Shown in pieces: positions 12,301 to 23,700 of a stretch of 64,000 bases of DNA. Position numbers and translations under genes: made by a program. Position 1 is the first letter of the stretch, and every line of letters starts with the position of its first letter. Source of the DNA: Paralichthys olivaceus. Lineage: Eukaryota > Chordata > Actinopteri > Pleuronectiformes > Paralichthyidae. The stretch spans positions 11,019,001-11,083,000 of the forward strand of contig NC_091108.1 of the NCBI RefSeq assembly GCF_024713975.1, in the 5' to 3' direction. The notes beneath the pieces were generated by a model. The model worked only from the letters and a program-made list of their open reading frames with translations, was not told the origin of the DNA and did not search any database.

Positions 12301-15300
12301 ATTTTTGCAGTTTATGGTGTAATCAGGTGTCATATTTACATGATGATTCTTAATACTATATTGTCAGTTTCTGATATGTTTGGTATGTGTAATAAAGTAG
12401 TTTAGGCTGTCTATATTTAGAAACTAGACCGTAAGTACCATAATAGAAGGATGTGTGATAAATTAACACGTGTTAATGTTCCAGTTCCCTGATGACCAGA
12501 TTGAGCTGGAACACAGCTGCAAAAAGTTGTTAAATAGTAATTGAAGAGAGCGTATCATTCCTTTTCAGCAACAGCCTGCTTAATGAGTGAGAACAACACC
12601 CATGTCCTCAAACTACCGTTGCATGAAGAGTCACATCTGACTGCTAAGTTGTGTGCCAAAGGTGAGGGTGAGAGTGGAGAGGTGAAAATGCTTAACTCTG
12701 CCGAGATAGCCGAACTTTTACAAGTACTTCACTGCTGGTAAAACTACTATTGTCTCTATGATCTGCCTTTGTGCCTGCAGCTGTGGAGGCTTTGTTGCTG
12801 CCAGTGTTTGACTTTGGCCTCATCAACCATTCTAAAATATCCATGTAACAACATTAGGACAACTAGCCAACATTATAGACTGAAGTTGTCCAATGAGAAT
12901 ACGAAACCTATAAATCATTTGCCTGGAGTGCTACTACCTGAATTAGAACACAATTTTATTTCTTCAGTGAATATTTGAAATAAACGCTCATTGTTAATGA
13001 TTTTTGAGTCTTTTTAACTGATCTTTACTTTTGAATTTGCTGGGCCTGATTTTTGGCAGTTTTAACAACTGGACAATCACTTAGTTACAGGAGATCGTAC
13101 TCACTCAGCAAATTTGTTTGGGGTGAAGCAGCAACGGCATGTCATCACAATTGTTTTGAATCTCCTCTTTAGAGGCTAGATTGTTGCATAATGTTGCCTT
13201 GAAATGAGGGTGCCACGCATGCTGTTGCACCCTTGTAGAACTGAGCCCATCTTCCTCTAACACTGGCCTCTTCCCTCTCACCTGTGGTCGCCTCGATCTT
13301 GTCTGCTTCACTTTGGATTTCTTTGATGACTGCGTACACCTGGACAATGTAAGTAACCCCAGGAGTCAGCCCTGTGATGAGGTAGGAGTTCTTTGTGTTG
13401 GGGATCCGCACCTAGGATAAAGAGGGTCAAAACAAAAAAAGTTTAAAAATGTTTCTCCATGCTTCATCCTTTATCTGACATATACAGAGTGATAAGAGAA
13501 ACTACCTGCTCCAGGGTACGCTCATCACCTTTGGGATGATATGTCAAAATGTAATATTGTGCCCCACGAACTGACTCCCACTCGACCAGGAGAGAGACAT
13601 CCGTCAGCTGCACCAACCGCAGACCCTGAGGTCCATACACTGAGGGAGACAGATAGAGGTGGATAAAGAGAAAGGGCGAAGGTTCAATGGAGGATGCAAA
13701 ACATTTTACTTTAATTGTATCTGTCAGTCTTCACATCACTTAAAGGCTTTAAAAGCCAATTTTCTCAGCTTGTGGCTTGAGCTGCCTGATCTTACCAGAA
13801 AACACAATTTTCTGCCAAAGATGGAACAGTTATATCACAAGAGACATTTTTTGTATTTCTTGGATTACTCTCATTAGTTTTAAGGTAAATGAGGCTTAAT
13901 TGTAAATTAGTGATTTTACATCTGTGTACCATTCAGAATTTATTTCCTCTAAGAAGGAGGTTATGATTTCACCACTGTCTGTTTGTGTACTGATTTGTTT
14001 GATTGTCATCACGATTACGTAAAAAGTACTGGATGGATGTCCACGAAATTTGGTAAGGTGGGAAGAACCAATTAAAGTTTGGTGAAGATTTGGATGACAT
14101 TTTCTTTTACTGTCCACATTGTGAGATTTTCATGAATTTCAATATTTCATGTATCTGAAATAATAATTAAGTTATAAAAATGGAAGTGGTTTCATAAGAC
14201 GACTGACACATGGGCCTGGGTGGGCGTAGTTTTTTCTGAAGTGGTCATAGAAAATACAATGTTGTCTTCCTTGTCTTTTTTTTGTCAAAAATGTGCCTAA
14301 AAAACAAGACATTGATATTTTATCTTTGGGTTGTAATATTGCAGGGAGCAGTGAAACAAGACAGAGTTGCCACAGCTGATCCGTTATATGAAGAGCTGCA
14401 GGCGACAAGCTGCTCACCTCCAACTTCTCACAGAGGTAACCAACTCCTTTCACTGTGCCCTGCAGCTCGCAGATTCATGCTGTGTGCAGCATGAAAACAA
14501 GTCATGGTTGCTCACAAAATGTTGGAAAAAGACCAATTATTGCCTCACATTTTTACTGTTATATAATGTATTAATCCACCATTTGCTGTTTCCACCAGCA
14601 ACAGGTGTCACCAAATGTCTGTGGCAGTCACAATAATTCACCAGATTCTATATATTAGACATTTTCATCATAAAACCTGTAGGTCTGAAATCTTGGAGTG
14701 TTTCACTTCAGCTCTCATGCACATGGTTTCAGAACACAGTTTCTCAAAGCCCAACAATGAAAATAGACTCTTTGTTTATTGTGATGGTTCAGTTATTCAC
14801 CTCTGCCATAGAGGTTATGTTTTCACCCGTCTGTTCATTTGTTTGTTTGTTTGTAAGCAAGATTAAGCAAAGATTACTGAGCGGATTACCACAAAACGTG
14901 GTGGCAGATATGACATTGCGAGATTTTGCCCATTCAGGAGTGAATTGAATGGAGTTATGTGCTCTACTGAGTGCCATTCTTCAGTCTTTAATTTAAAGTG
15001 TTAAAACTCAATAACCTCTTGGAAGTGGGATCTTTCCTTTTCTTTCACCTGTCTGTTCCTCTTACACCAAAACCAGCAAAAATGTAAGGAACATTGCGAA
15101 CGTCAAGGTTTCCTCCTAAACCTGAGATGGAAATAGTTTAGAAAAAATATGTTTTTTAGTGGTTATACAAGGCCAAAGTGCTTCAGTGGCTTTGATGGAA
15201 AAAAATACGTTGAGGGGGTAAGAAGGTATATAACTACAGGGGAGTACAATAACAAAAAAGCAGCCAGAATACAGAAGACAGCAAGTCAGCAGTGTTGGGT

Positions 15301-18300
15301 GGGTGAAGGCTTTCCACGAACAAGACCAATCTGTGGGCACAATGGATTGAAATAAATGGTAAATGGTGTTAGATTCTAAGAATTAAACCATACACCGAAA
15401 TGTAAGCATATTTCAAGCAGCGAAAATGTGAAACGGGTGGTGAAGGAGTCAGATACAACTTTGGTAGGGATGGAATTCACATCAGCTTCAGACACTGTTC
15501 CACACGGCAAAGACAGGAAGCTGAGTGTTTTCCCTCAAATGTAGCGGTCGTTTTCCATATCAGTTAATATCCCCCTGCTGCTACTTGAGGCGCGTACTAT
15601 CGACAGTCTTTACCCTCAAGTTATATTTCGGAACAGCTGGGGTGAATAAATTAACATATGAAGAACAGAAAAGGTGGTGATTTGTGTCTCCCTTGATTGA
15701 AAAGGAGTGAAATATAATTTGAAGATGGAAAATGTGACTTTTGGACTTCTGCAAAACACTAAACCTGTAGCAGATGAATAATAAGGAAGTATCAGTGACT
15801 CGATGGTTACATCCACATCAATATTCTGATCCAAATATGGTTTTGAGTCAAGGACAAAAATCAAAGGGTTCATTATGATGAACACAATCCCTTTAAATGT
15901 GTCCATAGATGAAAGTGAATTTTGAGACACTGACAGAAAGCGTGATAAGAACGTTAAACCGAAAGCTCCCGCATTGTGTTGATATAACTCTAAAGAATCT
16001 ACTACATCCACAGTATCCAGATAATCAGATGCAAAATGATCCTCTTTTTCACTATAATCTGAAGGATAAAGAACATTTTTAGTTTTCTTTGTTTTAGCAC
16101 CCAAACCATGTTACCTTTGCCTTTGATTGTAGAAAAATAGATAGTAATATTGAAGCTAGATTAAGATACACATGCCATTTTTATATTCATATACATATTG
16201 TACACCATACATGCCTGTATACTTATGACAGTCTTTAAATGCCTATATAAATATACATTTTGTTTCAATATCGCATTATAGATAAGGCACAAATACTGTA
16301 TTCAATTCAGTTCAATTTTATTTGCATCTTCGTGCAAATCAATCAAATTTTATTTGTTAAGAAAATATTCACAACTGCACAGTTTTTCTCTTAGATCTTC
16401 ACAAAAATTTATGTTATCTTTTCTATGAATTGCATTGGAACTACACTGTACTATAATGGGTGTGCGGTATATCTAAAGCCACACTTTGGGAGTCATGTTG
16501 CCGTCATCACCCAGGGAGCGAACTGACATCCATCATTCTGGTGTCGCAATGGCCAAAAGCCGCATGAAACGAAGAATATCTCTTCTCCCACTGCTTTTTA
16601 CCACTAATACTAACACCTAATATCAATACAATGGGTTTTATTTCTTGCCTCCAACTTTCCCATCCACCCTAACTTTCCCTCTGTCGACTGCTGCCGCTGT
16701 TGATGTTGGACTCTGTTCAGCAGCACCTATACATGAAGCTGCAGATCTGTCTCTAATTATTCCCTCTCTGTGCCTCTGCAGAGCAGAGCACAGCTTGAAG
16801 AAACTTAATCGCCATCGAGGGTTTGACATAGCTGATCTGCTACTGTGAAGACCTAACTATTTTTGCCCATTTCAAGTTTCTAAAACTTTCGCTCAGCACT
16901 TGAAGTTTGCTGTTGACTTTCTTTTGGTTGATTGACATGTCGCAGGCGTTAAAAATTGGCGACTTCAGGTTGTGTGCAATCTGTTCTCTGGGTTAAGTGT
17001 AGAATAATAACTGTCATAGAACAGTACAGACAGATATTGTTATATGAAGGAGATTATTTCCTATTGCTGTAATCCAAGAAGGAGCTCCTACTGCTGCTCA
17101 CCTTTTTGCTCTTCTGGCTTTAAATTGCCATGAAATGTAATTCTGTCCTCTGCTCCCGGGGCAGTACTGCAAGAATGTTTTGGCAAGAAACACATTCAGC
17201 AAGAAAGGTGATGATTTTTCTGCGGGGTCAAGAACTCGATGGAGCCCCAGAAGACTGATGGGTTTTCCCTGTGGTATTGTGTGACCCGATGTCATAAGTT
17301 GTCAGGAGTCCAAAGCTCCCAGTGTTCACAGGGTCAGCACACCGACAGGGCCTCATCACCTGCTGTATCTGAAATAACTGTTGGAAAGATGCTTTGAATT
17401 CCAAAGAAGTAGGTCATTATATGGTCATAATAATAACTGCCAAAACTTTGGGTTCACTCAGAGACACTTTTGTCAATAAGCTGACCATTTATTTCAACTA
17501 TTTAGCAGTTATATTTGGAGTGTAAGATGAGAATTCAAGCTACATCAAGGATTCTACTGCTGCTCAATATAATTATTGTGCTGAATATTAGAAAAGTCAA
17601 TAGTATCAAAAGCCACAAAGCATAGGAAAGATGGTTGGGGTTATGAAGAGAGCCTCAATGGAAATGGTTATTAGATTAGTTAGGTTCTAACTATCAGATT
17701 GACAAAAATATTGGCTGAGCTACAATGCTACCAAATCTCTTGACATGAGATGACGTGAAATGTCTGGAGCCTTGGGTCTGCACATTCTCCGCACTTTGCC
17801 CATATGAAGAGCACAGTTGTCCAAATCAGACGTGTTCACAACAACAGGAAACGCTCAGGTAAAGATGCAGTTGGTAGAACATGAAAAATCGCATGCGTAT
17901 ACTTGCGCATACTTCACATCGACATCAGCATCGACCCTCATCACCAAAAGCTCTTGAATCTCCTTGTCTTTCAAAGTTGACATCTTCGTTGGCTTCTTCT
18001 ACATGAATGGCACTTTTTTTTCCTACTGAGACATTTGTATTCTTTTTGCAGTTTTGCATGTGTCTTGTATTAGAACCTTTATCGCGTTTCTTGACCCACT
18101 TGCTCGCTGTCAAGTTTCTGCAAAGTGTCCTTCTGCACTCTTTCGGGCGTTCTGGGGACATTTTATGAGGGAGCTGGCGGGAAAATCTTCGGAACAACCA
18201 ACTCTGACATTTATGTTCTCCCATTCAGCCCCTCCAGATGATTTCAGGAGTATGTCCAGAGTTTATTGCATGACTGAAGCAGCATTACTGATGCATTTAT

Positions 18301-20555
18301 AGCATCTCTTTTTTTATATTGCAAAGGTACAAGATGTTTTGGTAGCAGGCATCTCATTAACTGCTGTTGTATTGTTGTTGTTGTTGTTGTTAAGTGGCAA
18401 CAGTCATCTGTACAATTGTTTGAAAATAACTAGATATTTTTTAGCAGGTAATCGCTGTTCAAATGATGTGTCAGCCAAGAGCCCTGAAGCCTTCAGTATG
18501 CTAAACAGATGGTGGAGGATTAGCAGATGCAATGGCAGCTGTTTCACCCAGGTCCCAATAGTTTTAACTAAACAACAAAAGAACTGAATAAGAGGGTGAA
18601 CTGGACTTGAGTGTTACATTCTTAATGATCCCAGAATCAGTGTTTTCTACAAGAAACCAATCAATATTCACTGCTTAATGTCAGCAGAGCCACAGAGGCG
18701 ACTGTTTAAAAAGGTCAAATGAATCTTGAGTCTCATGACGAACAGAATTCAAATTATGCAAACCTGGAGTCAGTAAACTGCACAGTAGAGATCAGATAAA
18801 GTGCTAGCTGTTGCCTTGCTAACAAATCAGCCATTACCTCTAAAGTAATTCAATAAGGCATGTGGGTATTCCCCATTTTTTATACGTACTATGGTATTCA
18901 CCAAGCCTCTACGGTGTCAATATTACATGGACCTGTGTATTCTCTTCTACTTTCTGGTGTCTTGTGACCAACCAAACACAAGAGTTTAAAAAAACGTCCT
19001 TGTATTTGCATTATTTAGAATTTGAATTGCTCACCTAATGAACAGTCTTCTCCATAAAAGCCTTCATCACAGATGCACTGGCCGTCCACACACCGGCCAT
19101 TACCGCGGCAGTCATTGGGACACTTGGCTATGCTGCAGTCTTCGCCACTGAAGTGCGGGAAACACACACATTTCCCATCCACACACTGTCCCTTGTCATT
19201 GCAATCGCCCGGACACGTCAGCTGGCTGCAGTCGTCACCCGCGTAGCCTTGGTGGCAAACACACTTCCCATCCACACATCTGCCATTGTCATTACACTCA
19301 TCTGGGCAGGAGGACACTGAGCAATCAGGGCCTTCCCACCCCGGGTTACAGAGGCAGCTGCAGGTGTCGTGTTGGTAGGTACCATAGCCACTGCAGCTTG
19401 TGTCCACACCTTGAGACAGAGAAAGGTCATACTGTGTGATAGATTATGTATAGGTATAGGGCCTCTTACTTATTTAGGCTCTGCTGGCTTACCTGCAGCA
19501 CCACCACTTCCACAACAGCCCTGAGTACACTGCGTCTTAAGGTAGGTGACTTCTTCTTCCAGCCCGTTGACTCTGTACAACAAAGACTTGAAACTTTCAG
19601 ACTCTGCACAGTCACACTGTGGCGTCTGCAGCCTTATGTTGTGTCTGAAGATTATATCGTTCTCTCCGTTCGTAGTTGTCTCTGTCTGCAGACCTAAGAA
19701 AATAGGACAGATTGTCAAAAATGCTGTGATGATTCATGATAATCACAGATTCCAGTACATCACCAATGCCCTGATCTGTGTCTCGGCCAAGGGGGTTGTC
19801 AGCATTAGTTTGTTTGTTAGCAGCATTATGCAAAAACTCCTGGACAGATTACCAGGGAACTTGGGTTAAGGATGAGGTTTGAGTCAGAAAAGAACTTAAT
19901 TTTGGTTCATTCTGGGTTTTCACCAATTCCCTAGGGAATAATGCATGGATTGAGATAAAAAAGAAAGATCAGGTATATGTGTATTAAAGGGACAGCACAT
20001 TCAAAACTCTGCAGCCGCTGAGATCATCTTCAGCAAGTCTATTAGAGGTTCCCAATAACAGCCCAAAAGAAAATCGGAGCTGCAGCTTTTGTAAATTATG
20101 CTCTAAAGGTGTAGAACAGACTTCCACTAAATATCAGAGAAGCTAGTTCAGTTAACATCTTTAAAAGAAAACTTTTCTCTTCACTCCAGCCTTTAACTCG
20201 ATCTTGTACTTGCCCCCTCTCCTACACTTTGATAATTGTTATCACTTTTCTGTTTTTTATTTATTATTATAATTAAAATTTGGTTTCATTTAAGGTAGGT
20301 CTTGGTGGAGTTTTGCACTTTACTGAGTGCCACTGTAGTTTTTATTTGATTTGAATAACCTGTTTCGTCCTGGGTTGGCAGGCTCTCCAGTTTACAGCCG
20401 GAGCTCCCTGGGATGTCGATTTTATAGACGTGGCTGAAGGTGACTCCCTGCTCTGGGGCTGAGGGGCCTGCGTGGTTGTCGGCGTAGCTGATGTGTGAGA
20501 AGATGCTGAGTAGGGCCAACAGGCACAGAGCCCCCCCTCCGAGTCTAGTGGTCAT
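123..20555 (-). CDS. tnw: tenascin-W (tenascin-N), 5' part of gene, 11 coding exons; 3' end outside window
   Basis: Secreted hexameric extracellular matrix glycoprotein of the tenascin family; in vertebrates tenascin-W is made mainly around bone, smooth muscle and some stroma and binds integrins (family knowledge). Coding exons on the minus strand, 5' to 3': 20555-20360, 19693-19493, 19409-19035, 13639-13506, 13411-13282, 11024-10842, 10090-10001, 4393-4130, 2708-2445, 2284-2021, 386-123. All joins have GT/AG borders and stay in frame, giving about 788 residues before the window edge. Order: signal peptide (1-24), heptad coiled coil (about 99-121), 3.5 EGF repeats (about 137-257), then six FN3 domains. 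The block IIFRHNIRLQTPQ in exon 2 is as I recall it in human TNN, which separates it from TNC and TNR, as does the count of 3.5 EGF repeats. The stop codon and fibrinogen globe are not in the window. Confidence 0.93.
387..2020 (-). other. tnw intron 10
   Basis: Non-coding. About 50 nt next to exon 11 (387-440) copy the intron flank of exon 10 (2285-2340). Nothing else recognisable. Confidence 0.8.
2021..2284 (-). CDS. tnw: tnw exon 10: FN3 domain 5 (whole domain in one exon)
   Basis: 264 nt, phase 1-1. Starts ELDAPTNLLAQDETESSF and shares roughly four in five residues with exon 11 (my hand count: about 19 differences in 88). Acceptor TTCCTCCAG|AA, donor GAGACAG|GTGTCA. Confidence 0.95.
2445..2708 (-). 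CDS. tnw: tnw exon 9: FN3 domain 4 (whole domain in one exon)
   Basis: 264 nt, phase 1-1. Starts ELDAPTNVLARDETESSF; core Trp in RVSWDH; GLRPGVLYTVYIWAVKG near the end. Acceptor CACGCAG|AG, donor GTGACAG|GTCTCA. Only 160 nt of intron separate it from exon 10. Confidence 0.95.
2709..4129 (-). other. tnw intron 8
   Basis: Non-coding, AT-rich. No exon, RNA gene or clear repeat recognised. Confidence 0.75.
4130..4393 (-). CDS. tnw: tnw exon 8: FN3 domain 3 (whole domain in one exon)
   Basis: 264 nt, phase 1-1, so it can be skipped or duplicated without a frameshift. Begins DINAPTNLITTQVTEDTATV, resembling the repeat units of human TNN (SPTNVVTDRVTEDTATVSWD, from memory), and holds the FN3 core SWDRVQAEIEGYMLSY and GLRPGVVHTVYIWAFKG. 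It differs more from exons 9-11 than they do from each other. Confidence 0.95.
4545..4745 (-). repeat. dispersed repeat family copy (minus orientation)
   Basis: Read on the minus strand: GGTGAAATTTGGGCAACC, GGTCAGGGAAGAACTCTGCA, AAGGAAGTGGATTGAGGAATT, then ACTTTCTTTAACATTTT. These match the order of modules in the plus-strand copies (AAACTTGGTG, CAAGGAAGAACCC, GGATCCAGGAATTT, CTTTCTTTAACAT). Confidence 0.6.
6366..6500 (+). repeat. dispersed repeat family copy
   Basis: Has the 5' module AGAGATTATGTTTTC, GTTTGTTTGTCTGTTAG, CACAAAAACCAGTAGACGG, then jumps to the 3' module AGGGCACTGTTGGG; internally deleted. Confidence 0.6.
10001..10090 (-). CDS. tnw: tnw exon 7: FN3 domain 2, second half
   Basis: 90 nt, about residues 407-436, encoding GLYPGTEYLISVQAIKG and the end of the domain. 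Acceptor TTGTGCAG|GG, donor CCACAG|GTCAGT; phase 1 at both ends. A 5.6-kb intron follows. Confidence 0.92.
10256..10503 (+). repeat. dispersed repeat family copy
   Basis: CCCTGCCACAGAGCTTATG, GACATGACCCAGGGAAGAAC, TACTTTCTTTAACATGGCAA, CCTTGGCGGAGGTAAACGC, GAGCACCCTTTTAG: nearly all modules of the family in order. It is followed directly by a second, partial copy at 10508-10677. Confidence 0.7.
10508..10677 (+). repeat. dispersed repeat family copy, partial
   Basis: TTTGTTTGTTTGTCTGATAG at the start, GGATCAGGTGGATCCAGGA in the middle and CTGAGTGCCATTCTAG at the end. Adjacent to and in the same direction as the preceding copy. Confidence 0.65.
10842..11024 (-). CDS. tnw: tnw exon 6: FN3 domain 2, first half
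   Basis: 183 nt, about residues 346-406. The core VSIQVDWKNPPAEVDHFRLT parallels the second FN3 of TNN (DVEWENPSTEVDYYKL, from memory). Acceptor TTCCCAG|AT, donor GTTG|GTAGGT; phase 1 at both ends. Confidence 0.92.
11025..13281 (-). other. tnw intron 5
   Basis: Non-coding. Nothing beyond short simple-sequence stretches, such as a repeated CACATCTGTGTCCTAC unit near 11819-11860. Confidence 0.7.
13282..13411 (-). CDS. tnw: tnw exon 5: FN3 domain 1, second half
   Basis: 130 nt, residues 303-345. Contains the FN3 signature SYLITGLTPGVTYIVQVYAV. Separated from exon 4 by a 94-nt intron. Acceptor ATCCTAG|GTGCGG, donor CCACAG|GTGAGA; ends in phase 1. Confidence 0.93.
13506..13639 (-). CDS. tnw: tnw exon 4: FN3 domain 1, first half
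   Basis: 134 nt, residues 258-302, beginning VYGPQGLRLVQ, with the FN3 core Trp in LLVEWES and the Tyr of ILTYHP. Acceptor CCTCAG|TG, donor GAGCAG|GTAGTT; ends in phase 0. Too short to stand out as a single long ORF; found by following the reading frame from exon 3. Confidence 0.9.
13948..14130 (+). repeat. dispersed repeat family copy, 5' half
   Basis: GGAGGTTATGATTTCACC, ACGTAAAAAGTACTGGATGG, CCACGAAATTTGGTAAGG, GGGAAGAACCAATTAAA. Confidence 0.65.
14797..14990 (+). repeat. dispersed repeat family copy
   Basis: CACCTCTGCCATAGAGGTTA at the 5' end, GAGCGGATTACCACAAAACG in the middle, GCTCTACTGAGTGCCATTCT at the 3' end. Shows both ends of the element with an internal deletion. Confidence 0.7.
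17930..18260 (+). repeat. repeat family 3, copy 1
   Basis: Shares with 59575-59800 the blocks CTCATCACCAAAAGCTCTTG / CTCAACGCCAAATGCTCTTC, TTGTCTTTCAAAGTTGACAT / TTGTCTCTCCAAGGCGACAT, TTGGCTTCTTCT / TTGGATTCTTCT and TGTATTAGAA, in order. Confidence 0.6.
19035..19409 (-). CDS. tnw: tnw exon 3: 3.5 EGF-like repeats
   Basis: One 375-nt exon encodes the partial EGF repeat (Cys138 to Cys162) and three complete tenascin-type EGF repeats starting at Cys167, Cys198 and Cys229. Each has the pattern CPxxCxxxGxCVDGxCxCxxxxxGxDCS. 3.5 repeats is the tenascin-W number; TNR has 4.5 and TNC many more (family knowledge). Donor TTAG|GTGAGC. Confidence 0.95.
19493..19693 (-). CDS. tnw: tnw exon 2: oligomerisation region (cysteines plus heptad coiled coil)
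   Basis: Encodes residues 66-132. The conserved IIFRHNIRLQTPQ block precedes Cys92 and Cys94. A short amphipathic helix with Leu/Val heptads (about residues 99-121) follows, then Cys121, Cys125 and Cys126. In tenascins this segment forms trimers, and the cysteines link two trimers into a hexabrachion. The exon is 201 nt and phase 1 at both ends. Confidence 0.92.
19775..19975 (+). repeat. dispersed repeat family copy
   Basis: GTTTGTTTGTTAGCAGCATT, TATGCAAAAACTCCTGGACA, GATTACCAGGGAACTTGGGT, GGGAATAATGCATGG. Lies in tnw intron 1 of the coding part. Confidence 0.65.
20288..20345 (+). repeat. dispersed repeat family copy, 3' end only
   Basis: GTCTTGGTGGAG, then CACTTTACTGAGTGCCACTG and TAGTTTT. 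Ends about 15 nt from the donor of tnw coding exon 1, so the intron start is partly repeat-derived. Confidence 0.55.
20360..20555 (-). CDS. tnw: tnw coding exon 1: signal peptide and N-terminal segment
   Basis: Start ATG at 20555. An upstream in-frame ATG at 20648 exists, but between the two lies a good splice acceptor just 2 nt before 20555 (polypyrimidine then CAG at 20558), so the upstream stretch is probably intron. Residues 9-20 are a hydrophobic core and cleavage after SYA (residue 24) is plausible. The exon then encodes the VTFSHVYKIDIP segment typical of the tenascin N-terminus. It ends in phase 1 at CAG|GTTATT. Confidence 0.9.
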
Positions 20556-20778
20556 GGCTGGATGACAAGATAAGAGCAGATCATTGTTAAACCAGAAAGG
20601 TAATAGCCAGTGTGCAGCTGGGAATATTTCCCCAAAAGGTAAGGGCATTCATCAAAGTTATTTGTACCTGATTCAATCGGGTCAATGGTAACAAAATAAA
20701 ACTCCTGCCCTGACTGACAGGCACATCAAACTCACTTCACTCAGAGCAGCATGACGCTCTGAGCTGAAATTTATATCC
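20556..20778 (-). promoter_or_regulatory. candidate proximal tnw promoter and short 5' UTR exon
   Basis: On the minus strand a TATA-like GGATATAAAT lies at 20778-20769. About 100 nt further on is a usable donor (GAATCAG|GTACAA, exon end 20668), and the CAG acceptor at 20558 precedes the ATG by 2 nt. This could form a small non-coding first exon with an intron of about 110 nt. Alternatively that acceptor pairs with the distal donor at 25111. Inference only; the acceptor itself is the firm part. Confidence 0.4.
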
Positions 20779-23700
20779 CTTCTGTTTTTTTGAGATCAAG
20801 ATATGCAGTTTTTAGAGAGATGGTGTCTTTTTCATGAACTTTGTTTAACAGACAATTGAAACTGAAGATGTTTGTCGTCACAGCTCACTGGACGTCAGTC
20901 TTGTCAGACTCACGTTTGTACTTTCCATTCAGAGTTTTATGGAGAACAGAGGACAGAAATACTGCGTGGATTAGTTTTATTACTGAATTACATTACAGTC
21001 AGCGGGGCACACTGGTTGTTATTTAATCTGTGTGTGGTGTGTCTGTGTGTGTGTGTGCATGTGTTCATTCCACTGTATGGCAGCAGAAAGTGAGCAGTCA
21101 TCACTCTGCCCCTAAATCGTGAATAAAGCTCGATCAGGCGTTACAGACCTCCAGAAAGCATACAAACCTGTCCTTAGTGATTATGTCATTTTGTGTGATG
21201 TCATCTGAACTTAAAACCTTGCAGCAGCTTCCTCCAGGAAGACTAATTACATGCTTTCAAAATTATACGGCTGTCTTAACCTTCACTCTGCGCTGTTTGA
21301 GACTTTGGTCTGAATTTAACTTTCTGGTGTGAATAATAGCAACAGCAGAAACATTTGATTTAACTTTGCTGAGCTTGTGTGGTCTATGAAAACACAAGAC
21401 CTTTAATAGAGTGACTGAATGATCAGTAATAAAGTGAGAGAAGTCCTGCTGGCAACCAGAAAACTGTGTAGGAATATACTGTAGCATTCATGTTTGAATA
21501 TATTAGCTTTGTTTGAAGGATACAGTATTATTCTATGGAACTCAGTACTGCAAACCCTTGAGTATTACACATGTAGTAATCACAGAGGACAGAAGTCTTT
21601 TCTTGATTTCGGTGTTTTGTCTGGACCTCACACAGGAACTATAAAAGCTGAATAAACTATTTGACGTGTTGTAATTTTTAAAGACTCAAACAGATGTAAA
21701 AGCAGAAAAATGTCTGGCGAGAGAAACAGATTCTCTAAAATCCCACTGGAGACAGCGTAAGCACTGGCCAGAACATTAAAATGTCAACCAGTTGACCCAA
21801 AACCTGCCAAATCCTCCGGATACCACGATTAACCCATTATCAGATTAACAGAGATCCTGAGTGGGGATCCTAAATATACAACCTCTTGAATACTTTCAGA
21901 GGCTCATGTGGAAATGTGCTTATTCAACTGGACTCAACTTGTTTTCACTCAAATAAACTTATGAATCTTTCCTGTGATGATTTATGAAGGTTATAACTCA
22001 AGTAGCACTGGTCGAAATGCTCCAGCCCTTTTTAAGGAAGACAAATAGACGGGTCATCAAAAGAACCTATTTCTCAGTCCAAAACTCGATATGCTTGACC
22101 TTGTTTGCTTATGTTAGCTGTTTGATTTCTGCTGGTCAAAAGCCTGAGGTTGAAGACTGGTCCCTGTACAAGAAATCCAAACTACTACATCACAGAAATG
22201 TTTTTATTTTTCTTACTGTGGCCAGGAACCATAGACTTCAGTGGGTGTTTTATCAATGGCCAAGGTTTAGGAGGGCAAAACAAAGACAAAATGAAAGAGA
22301 CATTGTGAGAAAATGATGGAGAGAGATGGATGGAAAGTAAAGGAAATGGAGATGAAAAACCTTAGCATGAGAGGGATGAAGTAAGTAAGAGAGACTGAAT
22401 AGAGGATGATTGAGAGTGTGTGTGTGAATCTGTGACAGTCCAGCACTTAGTCACATTACAGATAGTATGCTTTAGCCATGTGGAACAGAACTGAGCCCTT
22501 GTGAGATGCTTAACAAGCATGTTTATAGCTCCCTGTCGAGGTTTTATTTGATGCTGGACGTTTTCAGACGCTTTTTCTTATTTCTCTTGGAGGAGACAGA
22601 ACTGTGACCTCCCACATATAAAGCCACAACTGACAAGTACGTCTGTCTCAGTGTGGAGGAGGGTGGAGATGGAGGGATAGAGAGAGAGAGAGAGATGGAC
22701 GGACGGACAGACAGTAAGACATACAGACAGAGAGATAGATTATCTCTGATGATCCAGATTACATTTCAACCTGTGGCTTTAAAACCGACTCAAGTAAAAT
22801 TCAACATGTCCATAAACACAGTTCAAAATTCCTTCCTGACTATAACCTCTCCATGTGAAAGCAGAACTATGTCAATGGGCCTGTAAAATGTTTGTTCACT
22901 CTTTTATAAAGGGGTAGGAAGTGTAGGACTCTACATGTGTGTACAGTATGTGTGTGAAACTTTGTATTTACAGCTAACAAGGGACCTGCCTGCAAAGGTA
23001 ACAACTGCAATTAAACCACATGGAGACAACAGTGTCTGGATCCACAGATAACTTTCACAGAGGGCTTCTGGACAGTTTGTGAGGGATGCTTGTGTGTTGG
23101 AGTGTGTTTCAGAAAAGTCTCCTCATAATCTCAGGGCTTTGAATATGGTGAATGCACCAGGGAGGGAGGACAGATCACAAGAGCGAAGACAAACAGCTGC
23201 AGTACCTTGCAAAGGAAATACAGATAGGAAGGAGGCAGGAGAAGACTTGTACATTTGCCCTCTCCTCTCTGGAGAGCCATTAGGCCTCAGACTAAAGACT
23301 GACTGTTTCGCCAGGTTTCAACTCTGTACAAATCCCATCGGAGCAAACCAACAAGCACAAGGATGAAAAAGAAGGGAGGGTTGAAATAGAGGAGAGGCAA
23401 GGTCATGTCTTTATGCGGGGGTTCCAAACTAGCAGCGTTTGTGGCCTTTCTTTTTTTCCTTTCCCCCTCATAGAAGCTTGCAGACAGAACAGGGAAGCTA
23501 AGAATAAAACGAAGCTGAAAGCAATTATCGTCTGAGAGCAGCAGAGCTCATATCTTCATGATTCCGTCTGCCGACCTCGATTAGGACTTGGCTTCATCCA
23601 CAGAGGCGCCTTCGCCCTCTATGGGGCTATCAGATGAAAACCTGACCCACCGAAAAAGGAAGAAAACATAACGCAAACCACACATCCTATAAGCTCTAGA

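Larger units (their letters stand above)
13640..19034 (-). other. tnw intron 3 (5.4 kb)
   Basis: Contains two dispersed-family repeats (13948-14130, 14797-14990), a short fragment of the common fish repeat type 'TTCAATTTTATTTG' near 16297-16345, a second repeat type at 17930-18260 and a short TTG run near 18366-18390. No exon seen. Confidence 0.75.

Noticed and set aside
15616..16104. 162-codon ORF on the minus strand in tnw intron 3
   Set aside because: Low-complexity, no recognisable family, no plausible continuation; length is within chance expectation (roughly two or three such frames in a window of this size).
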